A stretch of DNA of 54,545 nucleotides from assembly GCA_025358575.1 (NCBI GenBank), contig JANYJA010000165.1:1-54545 (forward strand). The letters are read 5' to 3'. Each line of letters begins with the position of its first letter. The stretch's first letter is position 1. The DNA is from Terriglobia bacterium. GTDB taxonomy: Bacteria > Acidobacteriota > Terriglobia > Bryobacterales > Bryobacteraceae. A model generated the notes under the pieces. It searched no databases and had not been told where the DNA came from. It worked only from the letters and a program-made list of their open reading frames with translations. The translations under genes and the position numbers were made by a program. Positions 17,708 to 26,191 of this stretch are shown here, piece after piece.

Positions 17708-19045
17708 TTACGGATGACTGATCGCTGGATAGCGCAGCACCGTATAGTTAACCAACGCCATACTGTCAGACCCGGCACGCGCCAGGTCGGCTTGAAAATC
17801 GATTTTCAGAGGCACGGAGAGAGAGTCGACCGCGTTCCCCAGGCCTGGAAGGAAGGCGAGAAGCGTGCCCCACGTTTCCACATCGAACTGCACGCCGGAG
17901 GTGCTCACGGCCGCTTCGGCTCGTCCGGCGATCAATGCGTCACTGGTTCCCGGCGTCCTGTGAACCAAGACCGTAGTGCCCCAATAAACGAAAAATTCAG
18001 AAGTGGAGCTATTCCCCTGATGAGCTAGCGAGAACCGAATTTCAACGCGGTCCCCGAACGCGAACAGGTTTCCCGGGATGGTGCAGCTCCCCAGGCTCGA
18101 TGCCGCAGTACCGGTGGTAGAAGACCCCGCGCTGCTGCAAAGCACCTGCGGCGTGGTCGAGTGCACCGGCGCAGGCGGCCCACCCAGCAACCCGCCCAAA
18201 GCTCCGGGGGCGGTCAGGCGGTACGATGCCAGAAGCGTGTCTTGAGGCTGCGGGGTCGCCCCGCTTAAGAACTGTATGGTGCTGCCCGTAAGGTTGTAAT
18301 CGGAACCGGTTTTCAGCAGAATGCCGTTGCGGTATAGCGACAGCGCGCTCACCGGGCTGGGCGCGTTCGCCAGCGTGAAACTGGTGTTCGATCCATCGAC
18401 GATGCCACCCGGTGTTTCCGCGTCGAAATAGGAAGGGAGAAGCGAAGGGTCGAAGCAAAGCCCCGACGTCCCGTCTACGTGAACGCAGTCGGAAGAATTC
18501 CCGACGACGGTTTCGATTCCCCCAGAGGAATTCACAATTGCCGTCCGGCCAAGCCCAAATCCAGGACCTTTCACGGGCCGGAGTCCGAGATCTGAGACCA
18601 GGCCGACAATGTTACTCTCCAAAATCGGCGATTGTCCGCCAGGCACCGTCGGACCCGGAGGTGTCGGGCTGTTGGTTGTGGTGCTTCCGGTGCGGACGTC
18701 ACGTACGCGAAGCGTCGTTGTGCTTGCGGGTACCGACCAGGTTTCGACAAATTGCTGATTACCGTCACTGCTGTAGCTCACGGTGTAAACCGTCGCGGGC
18801 GTGGCGGTAGAACTCGGAACCAGCCGCACCCAGAGGTTCCCGTCGATGATCGGGACGGTTAGGCTCTGTTGAACTATGTTGGAGGTGTCACCTGCTTCGA
18901 AACCCGCCCAGTTCACAACGGCTGTGCCGTTCAGCCGGGATCCATCGGCTTTGTATAACGTATCTTGAATCGTGGTCATGGACGGTTGAGTCCATCCAAT
19001 TACTGAAAGCCAGAGCCCTAAAGCCCCTACCCGGCCGAGTATCAT
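17708..19045 (-). CDS. Secreted protein with phage-fibre-like repeat segment
   Basis: This is a 445-residue protein with a signal peptide (MILGRVGALGLWLSVIGWTQ) and a strong site (GGGAGG) nine bases ahead of its ATG. An N-terminal beta domain (about 22-120) is followed by a Thr/Pro-rich linker (TTTNSPTPPGPTVPGG). The middle (about 235-300) reads GGIVDGSNTSFTLANAPSP then LYRNGILLKTGSDYNLTG, a pattern familiar from phage tail and fibre proteins. The C-terminal part is beta-rich and Ser/Gly/Thr-rich with a Cys pair (VLCSS, LGSCTIP). No other phage gene is nearby. It is probably a surface or extracellular binding protein; function unknown. Confidence 0.7.
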   Translation of the reverse strand: MILGRVGALGLWLSVIGWTQPSMTTIQDTLYKADGSRLNGTAVVNWAGFEAGDTSNIVQQSLTVPIIDGNLWVRLVPSSTATPATVYTVSYSSDGNQQFVETWSVPASTTTLRVRDVRTGSTTTNSPTPPGPTVPGGQSPILESNIVGLVSDLGLRPVKGPGFGLGRTAIVNSSGGIETVVGNSSDCVHVDGTSGLCFDPSLLPSYFDAETPGGIVDGSNTSFTLANAPSPVSALSLYRNGILLKTGSDYNLTGSTIQFLSGATPQPQDTLLASYRLTAPGALGGLLGGPPAPVHSTTPQVLCSSAGSSTTGTAASSLGSCTIPGNLFAFGDRVEIRFSLAHQGNSSTSEFFVYWGTTVLVHRTPGTSDALIAGRAEAAVSTSGVQFDVETWGTLLAFLPGLGNAVDSLSVPLKIDFQADLARAGSDSMALVNYTVLRYPAISHP

Positions 19046-19133
19046 CTAAACCTCCCGAGAAATAAGTTCTCGCTGGCCTCAGTTTATAGATGGGATCATG
19101 CAAAGCGTCTTGTGTCTGGCTGAAATCAGATTG

Positions 19134-19158
19134 TAAGTTACTGATATGCAATAACTTA
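19134..19158. promoter_or_regulatory. 25-bp inverted repeat upstream of the secreted protein gene
   Basis: TAAGTTA (19134-19140) is repeated in inverted form as TAACTTA (19152-19158) around an 11-base spacer. It lies about 90 bases upstream of the start at 19045 in an otherwise gene-free 142-base gap, so it could be an operator. A second hairpin (CGAGAA 19056-19061 with TTCTCG 19067-19072) lies in the 5' leader of the same gene. Confidence 0.35.
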
Positions 19159-19187
19159 AATGGAATCAGAGCCGATGTGACTGAATC

Positions 19188-19763
19188 TCATGGCAGCAAT
19201 TCATACAGCCGGTTCTGGCGGATATAATCCAGAACGCCACCCGGAACTGCAACATCACTCTTGCCAGACGCTAAGTCCTTGCGGATCTGCGACGACGAAA
19301 CATCCAGGTCGAGCGACACCCGGCACACCTGCGCGGCTGAGGGAATGTGATAGTTTGCGCGAGGCCTTGCCACTACTATGAATTCGACCGCTTCCACCAC
19401 CTCCCGCCACCGGTGCCAAGTCTCAATCTCGGCGAACGCATCAGCCCCTATCAGGAAGTAAAGAGGGTCCGACCCCACGCGCAGCCTCACTTTCTCAATG
19501 GTCAGAATCGAATAGCTTTTGTCGGTGCTTTTGTCGGTGCTTTCTTCGATGTTCGATGCTTTAAAAAGCGGCTCATTCAGACAAGCGATCCGCACCATCG
19601 CCAATCGGTCGTCGTATGTCGCTACGGTCGCCCGATGAGGAGGAGTTCCAGCGGGAACAAATAGCACCCTCGGACGCTCTACCTGCTTCGCTGCGGCGCG
19701 CGCCATCTCAATGTGCGCATTGTGAATGGGGTCGAAAGTCCCGCCGAAGATGATCGTCGACAT
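19188..19763 (-). CDS. nadD: Nicotinate-nucleotide adenylyltransferase
   Basis: This 191-residue cytoplasmic enzyme transfers AMP from ATP to nicotinate mononucleotide, giving deamido-NAD in NAD synthesis. IIFGGTFDPIHNAHIEMARA carries the nucleotidyltransferase HxGH-like site, FVPAGTPPHR and LIGADAFAEIETW are NadD signatures, and VSSSQIRKDL is the conserved ISSTxIR-type motif near the end. A 12-base unit is repeated about twice at 19515-19538, coding for STDKSTDKS in a surface loop. It is the most downstream gene of a long minus-strand housekeeping run, 32 bases after the cyclophilin. Confidence 0.94.
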   Translation of the reverse strand: MSTIIFGGTFDPIHNAHIEMARAAAKQVERPRVLFVPAGTPPHRATVATYDDRLAMVRIACLNEPLFKASNIEESTDKSTDKSYSILTIEKVRLRVGSDPLYFLIGADAFAEIETWHRWREVVEAVEFIVVARPRANYHIPSAAQVCRVSLDLDVSSSQIRKDLASGKSDVAVPGGVLDYIRQNRLYELLP

Positions 19764-19795
19764 GCGCGGCGCGCCCGGTTATGGCGTGCCGAACC

Positions 19796-20290
19796 TCATT
19801 CTTTATCCTTCTCGATCTTCACCGTGTTGATCTTCACTTCTTTCTTAGGACGATCTTGTGAGTCCCGCGGCATCTTCGAGATTCTCTCCACTACGTCGTA
19901 CCCTTCTATTACTTCTCCGAAAATGCTGTGCTTGTTATCCAGCCACGGCGTGGGGGCCACGGTGACGAAAAACTGGCTGCCGTTGGTATTTGGGCCGGAG
20001 TTCGCCATGGACAGATATCCGCTTTTGGTGTGCTTCAGCGAGGGGTGAAACTCATCGGCGAATTTATAACCCGGGCCGCCGCGTCCGCTTCCTTCAGGGC
20101 AACCACCCTGAATCATGAAGTCTGGAATCACGCGATGAAAAACCAGGTTGTCGAAGAAGGGTTTGCCCGTCTTGGTTCCCTCTGCCAGGGTGACAAAGTT
20201 CTCGACGGTTTTCGGCGCTTTATCGGCGTACAGTTTGGCCTTGAATTTTCCTTCAGTCGTATCGAAAAGCGCGTATGTTTCGTTAGGCAT
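19796..20290 (-). CDS. Cyclophilin-type peptidyl-prolyl isomerase
   Basis: This enzyme of about 164 residues interconverts cis and trans prolyl bonds. The active-site strands [19 protein letters not shown], the following [17 protein letters not shown] and [14 protein letters not shown] are textbook cyclophilin. There is no signal peptide, so it acts in the cytoplasm. The ATG at 20290 is preferred over a TTG six bases upstream. Neighbours nadD and the CPBP protease are on the same strand. Confidence 0.94.
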   Translation of the reverse strand: MPNETYALFDTTEGKFKAKLYADKAPKTVENFVTLAEGTKTGKPFFDNLVFHRVIPDFMIQGGCPEGSGRGGPGYKFADEFHPSLKHTKSGYLSMANSGPNTNGSQFFVTVAPTPWLDNKHSIFGEVIEGYDVVERISKMPRDSQDRPKKEVKINTVKIEKDKE

Positions 20291-20327
20291 GCCCAAATTG
20301 TATCGAACGCGCGGGCAATTTTCGCCC

Positions 20328-20984
20328 TCAGAGCCAGTACTGCCATTGGTGTTGCGTGATGACCCAGACAGCCAGGCAGCCGTTCGTCACCGCGTGAGCC
20401 ACAATGCAATCCGTGAGACTACGGGTCCGCACCATCCACCAGTTGTAAATCACGCCGGCAATCAGACCAACTTCCCAGTAGGCCCCATGCTCCATGGCAA
20501 AGAGAACCGCCACGGTCCAGAAAGCCTCCGCGTGGTAGGTGCCGAGAGGAACTGCCCGGAAGTCACGTTTGATGAGCCAGCGCATCAGCCAGCCGCGCCA
20601 GAATAACTCTTCCAGAACGGGAATGGTGACCACGCTGCCGAGCACACGCGTAGTTAAAAAGAACGGGTCAACCTGCTGTACTTGAGTCGTCGAGGCAACG
20701 GCATGTCCCGTAAGGAAATTAGAGAAGAGCCAGAATCCGCGGTATCCGGGTATCAGGGTTTCCGGTGCGATCCAGATCGCAAAAACGCCGATGCCGACGA
20801 GCACGCTTGCAATCGGGCTCACCATGCGCCAACTTAGAACCGGTCGCGAGAAGGTCGCAATCGCCGTCAGGCAAAGAACAAAGCGCAAAATTTGCGGAAC
20901 CGGTATTACGTTCTGAACAGCCAGAATGGCAATGAAGAGTGCAAACGGAAGAACGTAAGGAACTGCGGGATTCTTATTATTCAC
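20328..20984 (-). CDS. CPBP-family intramembrane protease (CAAX-protease-related)
   Basis: This is a protein of about 218 residues with six to eight membrane segments. The ABI/CPBP glutamate-type protease motifs are visible: [27 protein letters not shown] and [12 protein letters not shown]. The arrangement resembles the CAAX-protease-related family (TIGR03008) found near exosortase/PEP-CTERM systems, but no exosortase is seen here. I use the GTG at 20984, which overlaps the upstream peptidase stop by eight bases; an ATG at 21047 would add 21 residues and a 71-base overlap. Start choice is uncertain, the family is not. Confidence 0.82.
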   Translation of the reverse strand: MNNKNPAVPYVLPFALFIAILAVQNVIPVPQILRFVLCLTAIATFSRPVLSWRMVSPIASVLVGIGVFAIWIAPETLIPGYRGFWLFSNFLTGHAVASTTQVQQVDPFFLTTRVLGSVVTIPVLEELFWRGWLMRWLIKRDFRAVPLGTYHAEAFWTVAVLFAMEHGAYWEVGLIAGVIYNWWMVRTRSLTDCIVAHAVTNGCLAVWVITQHQWQYWL

Positions 20985-22407
20985 CACGGGCTTTGCGATA
21001 GCTTTCGGTCTTTGGGTTTGCGGAGTTCCAGTGTGGAACCTCCGCATTATCGGCGAGCATCTCCACGCCCAGCGCGATCATGCGATCAATTTTCGCCATG
21101 TTGGCGTAGTCGATTTTTTCCCATTCGTCAGAAACCTTGTGATAATCCGGAAAATCGTAGGCTACCGCCAGCGTATGAGCCGGAACTCCCAGATCCGCCA
21201 GCGCCTGATTGTCGCTGCGGGCAAAAAACTCGTCGCTGTTTTTAGTTTGGTGAACCTTCACGCCAGTCTCGTTGCCCGCGGCTTCAAAGATCTTCGGAAT
21301 ATCTGAAAACTCGAAGCCCGTAAATGTCGCCGCGGCGATTTCTGGGCCATTGCTATCGTCGGTGCGGCCCAGTTGTTCAAGATTGATCTGGGCGACGGTC
21401 TTGGCCAGCGGAAAAAGCGGATGGCGGCCATAATAACGAGAGCCCAGCAAGCCACGCTCTTCGCCGAAGAAAGTCATGAATACGATGCTGCGCTTCGAAT
21501 GCGGCCGGGTGGCCAGCGCCGTCGCGATCTCGATGACTGAAACCGTGCCGCTTCCGTCGTCATTGGCGCCATTGTATATCCGATCGCTGTCACCGGATGA
21601 GCTCATCCCGAGATGGTCGTAATGCGCAGTCAGTAGCACGTAGGTGTTTTTTAAAACGGCATCGGAACCCGGAATAACTGCTACCACATTGCGAACTTTT
21701 ACGGCCTTCTGGACGGGAGCGCTGAAGTGGACTGTTACTTTCGCGCCGGTCTCCCCCGCGGGAAGTTTCGAAATTAAACTTGCGGCGTCCGGGCCGTTGA
21801 CGGTCAGGAAGGTTTGCGGCGGCTCGGGACTCGCCTGCCCGACCTCGATCAGTTGCGCAACCGGGCCACGAAACGCATTCTTTTCCTTTTGGAAAGAAAG
21901 CACGAGAGCGGGTTTCAACTTCTGCAGAACTGCAAGAAGAGCACGATTCCGATCCCCCTCGATCGCAACCACTCGGCCCTCCACGGAAATCTTCTCGGCA
22001 TTCTCTTTGGTGACTTTAAAAATGGAAACGCTGTCTAACGACAGTGCGGCACCGGGGTATCCAGTCACCTGATCTTTATCGAGAGTTAGAGTTTTGTCCT
22101 CGCCTTTGATTTGGAACTGGAACCCGTCATTGTTTCGCGACACTTCCAGAAAATCGGCTTGCTGGAAGTAACTGTCCTTCGACCCAGGCTGCAAACCGGC
22201 GCGGCGGAATTGGGCGGCGATATATTCTGCCGCGAGGTCCAGACCGCGCGAGGGCGTGGCGCGGCCTTCGAGCAGATCTGAAGCCAGAAACGAAAGGTGC
22301 CCGCGGAGCGAATCGGCCGAAATCCGGTCTAGGTATTGCGGAGCAACGCCACCAAAAAGCAGCAGCCCGAATGAGGCGCAGGCGGCGAACCGCGCGCTAC
22401 CTCGCAA
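20977..22407 (-). CDS. Exported M28-family metallopeptidase
   Basis: This is a 476-residue zinc aminopeptidase-like enzyme with a signal peptide (SARFAACASFGLLLFGGVAP). The co-catalytic metal ligands are in LLTAHYDHLG, NGANDDGSGT, FFGEERGLLGS (the Glu pair) and, near the C-terminus, FPDYHKVSDEWEKID. A protease-associated-type insert fills residues 120-230. It probably trims peptides in the periplasm. It starts with TTG, overlapping the end of the aldolase gene by 11 bases, so the two are likely coupled. Confidence 0.9.
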   Translation of the reverse strand: MRGSARFAACASFGLLLFGGVAPQYLDRISADSLRGHLSFLASDLLEGRATPSRGLDLAAEYIAAQFRRAGLQPGSKDSYFQQADFLEVSRNNDGFQFQIKGEDKTLTLDKDQVTGYPGAALSLDSVSIFKVTKENAEKISVEGRVVAIEGDRNRALLAVLQKLKPALVLSFQKEKNAFRGPVAQLIEVGQASPEPPQTFLTVNGPDAASLISKLPAGETGAKVTVHFSAPVQKAVKVRNVVAVIPGSDAVLKNTYVLLTAHYDHLGMSSSGDSDRIYNGANDDGSGTVSVIEIATALATRPHSKRSIVFMTFFGEERGLLGSRYYGRHPLFPLAKTVAQINLEQLGRTDDSNGPEIAAATFTGFEFSDIPKIFEAAGNETGVKVHQTKNSDEFFARSDNQALADLGVPAHTLAVAYDFPDYHKVSDEWEKIDYANMAKIDRMIALGVEMLADNAEVPHWNSANPKTESYRKARGE

Positions 22408-23164
22408 TCTGGCTCACCAGTTCCGCGGCCCGATCAAAGAGCATGCTGGTTTCATTGCTGCATCCCAAAAATCGCATGCCTCGCTCCTTCCAAAATTTTG
22501 CGAGCCCCGCTGTGCGCGTCTGAATGCCGGGAGCGATCTTGAGCCGCACGCAAGTATCGCGCACTTTTTCTATCGCGTCCACCATTTTGGGATGCTGAAA
22601 TTCCCCTGGAACACCCAATGAAATGGAAAGATCGGCAGGCCCAATCATCACCGCGTCAATTCCTGGAACCGACAATAGCTCTTCGCGAGCGTCCAGAGCG
22701 CGTTGCGTCTCTATCTGCATCACCACCATGGTGTTGGCGTTGACGTGCTCAATGATCTGGTTGAAATTCAGCGTCTCATAATCAATCTGCACGCCCGTAA
22801 GACCGTAGCCCCGAACTCCCAGAGGAGGGAATCGGGCCCAACTGACGGCTTGTGCCAGAAGCTCAGGCGACTCCACGCGTGGAAAAATAATTCCTTGGGC
22901 GCCGCAATCGAGCGCGCGGGCCACCAGCGGATACTGGAGATCGGCTACGCGCACAATAGGAGAAAGACCCACGCCACTCGCCACGCTGCAAATGTCCTGG
23001 ACGGTTTCAAGGTCAAATCCGCCATGCTCGGTATCGATGAATGCCCAGTCGAATCCAGCAGCCGCTAGAAGGCGGGCCACCTCCGGGGTGCGGAACTGTC
23101 CGAAGCCCGTGCCGAGCTGCAGCTTGCCCTCCGCAAGGGCCTGTTTAACCACGTTTTTGCGCAT
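22397..23164 (-). CDS. HpcH/HpaI-family aldolase
   Basis: This is a 255-residue class II pyruvate-dependent aldolase, related to 2-dehydro-3-deoxyglucarate and 4-hydroxy-2-oxoheptanedioate aldolases, which split 2-oxo sugar acids or dicarboxylates into pyruvate and an aldehyde. FDWAFIDTEHGGFDLETVQ, GIIFPRVESPE, MQIETQRALD (metal-ligand Glu) and IGPADLSISLG match the family. Which acid it uses cannot be told. It lies in a minus-strand run after bshC (43-base gap) and before the M28 peptidase. Confidence 0.9.
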   Translation of the reverse strand: MRKNVVKQALAEGKLQLGTGFGQFRTPEVARLLAAAGFDWAFIDTEHGGFDLETVQDICSVASGVGLSPIVRVADLQYPLVARALDCGAQGIIFPRVESPELLAQAVSWARFPPLGVRGYGLTGVQIDYETLNFNQIIEHVNANTMVVMQIETQRALDAREELLSVPGIDAVMIGPADLSISLGVPGEFQHPKMVDAIEKVRDTCVRLKIAPGIQTRTAGLAKFWKERGMRFLGCSNETSMLFDRAAELVSQIAR

Positions 23165-23207
23165 GCATGTAAATGGTAACAGCAGCGACGGGCGGCGGGA
23201 TGGATGC

Positions 23208-24785
23208 TTAAACGATCAGCAACTGATGGTCGGGACAGTCGAAATGGACGTTATCCGAAAGCCGCTCAATCAACCCGAAGCCGTGCTTCGCAACCAGCGG
23301 AATAATGCTGTAAAGCCGTTCCTGCAAATGTTGATGCGGGTAAATCAATCCATGAAGAGACGCCGCGTCTTGGGAAGCTCTTTCGTCGCGCGCGAGAGAC
23401 TGCCTCGCCACTTTATCGCGCATTTTGCCGAGCTGATAAAGAATCTTGCGTTCGCTCTTAGCCATGGCCTTGGAAAGAGTCGCGTCGAAGCGGGCCAATT
23501 GTGCGACAAGGCTATCCACATCATTAGAAGTTTTGTCGATGGTGGCTTGCATTGCGCTTGCCAGGGTTGGCGGCACCAGGGTGGTGGCAATGTGTTCCCG
23601 CACGGCGGATTCGCTATGAAAAAAATCGGGAAGATCCAACTGGTACCGGCTCATTAGTTTGCGGCTGTGCGCGTCCAGCACCGTGAACCCCGCCCGGTGC
23701 AGCGCTACCGGCTGACGTCCCAGAATCTTCTTGTAGATGACCTGTGATTGCGCCAAATAGGCTAGCTCGGCCGGTCCACCCACGTATGCCACGGTAGGAA
23801 GAATGGAATCCTGGATTACCGGCCGTAACAGAGCATTGGGCGAAATCTGGACGGCGCGATCCTGAAGTTCGCGAGATGAAATTTTTCGCCCGGGCGCCAC
23901 GTAGTCGCCGTTTTTTCGTTGCAGTGTCAAACGGTGGCCGTTCTCCAGCAAAAAAAACAGCGAAGTCTGCTCCGCCACGTGCACCTGGGCATGATAGCCA
24001 GCCGCCGTAAGCTCGGAGTTCCGCTGCAGAAGCTCTCGGGTTAGATCTGGTGCCGCCTCAATCGCATCCCGGATTGCGGGTGCGGCAAGCTCCCGGATCG
24101 CCGGTGCCATGGGATCCAGGTGCAACAGGCCGTAACTCGATAGCAGACTCCGAACCAACGACGAGAATGCCTCACCGAATGTGCGCCCCGGCTGGTACGA
24201 TTCGCGCACGAGCGCAACCGCCTCTTCCGCGAAGGGCATCCCCGCAAGCGCTTCCCGCAATGCATCCATCGGAAGCGATTTTAGGATCACTTGCCCCACT
24301 GGCTGATTCTGACCGGGCGACGCGCCCGCTTCCAGCCGCACGGGCTGATATTGCGAATCGAAAACCCACGCTTGATTCACCTCGGCGAAGTCGTGATCTT
24401 CGGTGGCCAGCCAGAAAACCGGAACCGCCGCGATCCCGCGAGCGGTCAGATGCCGCGCCAGTTTCGCCGCGGTCAGCGCTTTATAGACCGTGTAAGCAGG
24501 GCCGGAAAACAAACCCACTTGCTGACCGGTAACCACAGCGACGGTGCCGGGCTTGGCGAGAAGATCTAGCGAAGGGCTATTGCCGTTTTGGCCGCGCAAT
24601 GCGTTTACAAGTGCCGCGCGACGGTCGGCGGGAAAATCGATCTCCGCCGCGGCTTTGTCATACGAATCGGGATCGCTTGAAATGAACGGATAAAATGTTG
24701 ATACGCGATCCGGATGGTAAACCAAGTCCGCGAACAGGGCCGTGGTGTGCGGCAGATCGGTCTGTCGAATACAGGAACACTCCAT
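23208..24785 (-). CDS. bshC: Putative cysteine ligase BshC (bacillithiol synthesis)
   Basis: This 525-residue cytoplasmic enzyme is believed to add cysteine to glucosaminyl-malate, the last step of bacillithiol synthesis. Signature segments are ALRGQNGNSPSLDLLAKPGT, VAVVTGQQVGLFSGPAYTVY, FWLATEDHDFAEVNQAWVF and YVGGPAELAYLAQ, followed by a long coiled coil (about 380-470) as in BshC structures. The ATG at 24785 is preferred to a TTG six bases earlier. bshA and bshB are not in this window. Bacillithiol in a diderm bacterium fits Acidobacteriota, where bsh genes are known. Confidence 0.93.
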   Translation of the reverse strand: MECSCIRQTDLPHTTALFADLVYHPDRVSTFYPFISSDPDSYDKAAAEIDFPADRRAALVNALRGQNGNSPSLDLLAKPGTVAVVTGQQVGLFSGPAYTVYKALTAAKLARHLTARGIAAVPVFWLATEDHDFAEVNQAWVFDSQYQPVRLEAGASPGQNQPVGQVILKSLPMDALREALAGMPFAEEAVALVRESYQPGRTFGEAFSSLVRSLLSSYGLLHLDPMAPAIRELAAPAIRDAIEAAPDLTRELLQRNSELTAAGYHAQVHVAEQTSLFFLLENGHRLTLQRKNGDYVAPGRKISSRELQDRAVQISPNALLRPVIQDSILPTVAYVGGPAELAYLAQSQVIYKKILGRQPVALHRAGFTVLDAHSRKLMSRYQLDLPDFFHSESAVREHIATTLVPPTLASAMQATIDKTSNDVDSLVAQLARFDATLSKAMAKSERKILYQLGKMRDKVARQSLARDERASQDAASLHGLIYPHQHLQERLYSIIPLVAKHGFGLIERLSDNVHFDCPDHQLLIV

Positions 24786-24851
24786 GGGCAAGTTCAGCGT
24801 AACAGATGATCGCGGCGCTCGATTAGGTTCGGAGAATCAGGCGAGCACTTG

Positions 24852-26174
24852 TCAACCTTGCGGCAGGATCTTCGAAATATCGTTGTAAAGAACGAACACA
24901 ACAATAGCCATCAGGAATACAAATCCAACTTTCAGCATGCCTTCCTTCACCTGCAAGCTGACATCGCGGCGCATAACCATCTCGATCAGCAGCAAGAGAA
25001 TCACGCCGCCGTCCAGGATTGGAATCGGCAAAAGGTTGAAGATGGCCAGGTTGAGACTGACCACCGTCATCAGAAGCAGGAATGCTGCCGGGCCTTCGCG
25101 AGCAGCCTCCCCGGATCGCTGAGCGATTCCGATGGGACCTTCGAGGGATTTCGCCGACATCCGGCGTTCGAGCATGCCGCGCAGGAACGCGTAGATCAGC
25201 GATGCACTCTTCCTGTTCTGGATAACGGATTCTTCAAGCGCCGGCAAGAACGCTAAACGAGTGGTGACTACGTTGAGCTTTAATTCCATTTCCACGCCGA
25301 TCATCCAGCGAGGCTTCGGATCCGACTTGCTAAAGACCGGCGCTAAACTTACCGTCTGACGTTGCCCGCTGCGAAGGTAATCAATCGATACCGGATTCCC
25401 TTCAGTCTTCTTGATGACCTCCTGCAACGTGTAGCGGGATCGGATCGGGATGCCGTTGATGCTCAAGAGAAGGTCGCCCTTTTGCAATCCTGCATTCTTT
25501 GCAGGCATGTTGGCGGACACATTCCCGACGAGGATCTCACTCTGCTCCTCCCAGCCCGCGATACCCACGCCTATTTTTTCGTCCAGAATAGGCGTGACTA
25601 GAAGCGGAATTCGTTTTCCGGCCCGTTCCACCGTCACCGCCAGCGGCTTGCCGGCACTTGATATCTCTTCACGGATAATATCGTCCCAGGTCGGATCGGT
25701 TTTCCCTTCCAGACGAACAATCTTGTCGCCGTCCTGGATGCCCGCCTTCGCGGCCGCCGAATCCTTTGCGACATGCCCGATCACCGCGCCACATGTCTCG
25801 ACGACTTTTTGGTACTTAACCATGAACATCCCTGTCAACAGCCCGATGGAGAGCAGGATGTTCATGAAGGGACCGGCCGCTGCAATGATCAAGCGTTGCC
25901 AGCGCGGCTTTCGCAAAAAGCCTCTAGGATCGTCGGACGCTTCCTCGCCCGGCTGCTCGCCGGACATCTTGACGTATCCGCCGAAGAGAATCGCCGAAAG
26001 ACGGTAATCCGTATCGCCCCGCTTAAATCCAAAAATCCGAGGGCCGAAGCCGAAGCTGAAGACATCCACCTTTACATCGAAATAACGCGCAGCCCAGAAG
26101 TGACCCAGCTCGTGGATCAGAATCATGACTCCGATCAGCACCAGCAGCCAAACGATATTTTGTAGTGCGGCCAT
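24852..26174 (-). CDS. rseP: RIP metalloprotease RseP (site-2 protease)
   Basis: This is a 440-residue intramembrane zinc protease. The HELGH site (MILIHELGHFWAARYFDVKV) and a C-terminal NLLPIPILDGG motif supply the metal ligands; two PDZ domains lie between (GHVAKDSAAAKAGIQDGDKI and GNVSANMPAKNAGLQKGDLL). In relatives it cleaves anti-sigma factors to release stress sigma factors and clears signal-peptide remnants. It lies 17 bases after dxr, the conserved dxr-rseP pair seen in many bacteria. Confidence 0.95.
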   Translation of the reverse strand: MAALQNIVWLLVLIGVMILIHELGHFWAARYFDVKVDVFSFGFGPRIFGFKRGDTDYRLSAILFGGYVKMSGEQPGEEASDDPRGFLRKPRWQRLIIAAAGPFMNILLSIGLLTGMFMVKYQKVVETCGAVIGHVAKDSAAAKAGIQDGDKIVRLEGKTDPTWDDIIREEISSAGKPLAVTVERAGKRIPLLVTPILDEKIGVGIAGWEEQSEILVGNVSANMPAKNAGLQKGDLLLSINGIPIRSRYTLQEVIKKTEGNPVSIDYLRSGQRQTVSLAPVFSKSDPKPRWMIGVEMELKLNVVTTRLAFLPALEESVIQNRKSASLIYAFLRGMLERRMSAKSLEGPIGIAQRSGEAAREGPAAFLLLMTVVSLNLAIFNLLPIPILDGGVILLLLIEMVMRRDVSLQVKEGMLKVGFVFLMAIVVFVLYNDISKILPQG

Positions 26175-26191
26175 AATTTGTTATTGAAAGA

